A stretch of 64,000 bases of DNA from Sphingomonas sp. AR_OL41 (GTDB lineage: Bacteria; Pseudomonadota; Alphaproteobacteria; Sphingomonadales; Sphingomonadaceae): contig NZ_JARYTI010000019.1 in the NCBI RefSeq assembly GCF_029911635.1, forward strand, positions 37,955 to 101,954. The letters run 5' to 3'. Each line of letters begins with the position of its first letter. Position 1 is the first letter of the stretch. The translations under genes and the position numbers were made by a program. Positions 63,838-64,000 of this stretch are shown here, in pieces. The notes under the pieces are model-generated. The model was given only the letters and a program-made list of their open reading frames with translations. It was not told where the DNA came from and did not search any database.

Positions 63838-64000
63838 GAGCCGGTCTTTCCTTCGCGTTTCATCGTCTCGACATCGGAACGGACCATCTCGGCAACCAGT
63901 TCCGGAAGCTTGACGGTCGCCGTCCAGCCGAGCTTTTCCTTCGCCTTGGCCGGGTTGCCGATCAGGATGTCGACCTCGGTTGGTCGAAAATAACGCGGAT
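63834..64000 (-). CDS. gmd: GDP-mannose 4,6-dehydratase, C-terminal part (cut by window edge)
   Basis: The last 54 residues of Gmd, which makes the GDP-4-keto-6-deoxymannose used by the next gene. The conserved C-terminal pattern is visible: [20 protein letters not shown], then [14 protein letters not shown] and the end KREGKTGS. The stop overlaps the fcl start. The rest lies outside the window. Confidence 0.93.
   Translation of the reverse strand, partial: PRYFRPTEVDILIGNPAKAKEKLGWTATVKLPELVAEMVRSDVETMKREGKTGS

Overview
The window is high-GC, densely coded DNA from an alphaproteobacterium, most probably a sphingomonad (Sphingomonas or a close relative). This rests on two TonB-dependent receptors, an UrcA-family protein, DUF3297 and DUF983 proteins, the pair bamD-recN followed later by ligA, frequent GTG starts and the GC-rich intergenic palindromes common in that group. 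The genus is an inference from gene families, not from a search.

Region by region: (1) 1-1105 is compositionally different, AT-richer DNA with an M23 peptidase. It ends exactly at the 3' end of a tRNA-Pro(GGG) gene (1106-1182, minus), which looks like the edge of an integrated element. (2) 1342-4754 holds yajC-secD-secF and an Mth938-like gene. (3) 4797-13192 holds a TonB receptor, a low-molecular-weight phosphatase, a DUF3089 hydrolase, an ArsR-SRPBCC-DUF899-small membrane protein unit with a palindromic operator, a crotonase and a degenerate hydrolase. (4) 13384-28938 is a mixed metabolic stretch: a large orphan secreted protein, DUF983, two MocR-type regulators, TauE and MFS transporters, an SDR enzyme, UrcA, PhzF, a tricorn-like protease and a DMP19-like protein. 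(5) 29068-31138 holds a glycosyltransferase and mannose-6-phosphate isomerase. (6) 31543-44991 holds bamD and recN, then a six-gene signalling operon, then ligA. (7) 45161-53838 holds a second TonB receptor, a LytS/LytR-type two-component pair, a PEP-mutase-family enzyme, DUF3297, a Tyr-rich secreted protein and a four-gene unit led by a membrane-anchored LuxR-type regulator. (8) 53897-64000 (minus) is a tightly coupled glycan operon: gmd (partial), fcl, a UDP-glucuronate decarboxylase, a GT2, two methyltransferases, an epimerase and three GT4 enzymes.

The most interesting system is 35133-42757. Six co-directional genes with overlaps or gaps of at most about 25 bases encode a TIR-domain membrane protein, a transmembrane Ser/Thr kinase with a periplasmic propeller-like sensor, an SH3b/glycine-zipper protein, a trypsin-fold protein whose whole catalytic triad is replaced and which carries a cytoplasmic FHA domain, a soluble FHA protein with TTLIG/TTLVG repeats, and a membrane-anchored PP2C phosphatase. 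There are no type VI secretion genes nearby. The operon sits between recN and ligA, which are usually neighbours in related bacteria. The simplest reading is an envelope-sensing phospho-relay (kinase, FHA readers, phosphatase) controlling a TIR output protein that keeps a candidate catalytic glutamate. Its function is unknown to me.

The last operon would supply GDP-fucose and UDP-xylose and assemble a decorated surface polysaccharide; mannose-6-phosphate isomerase at 30314 could feed the same GDP-mannose pool.
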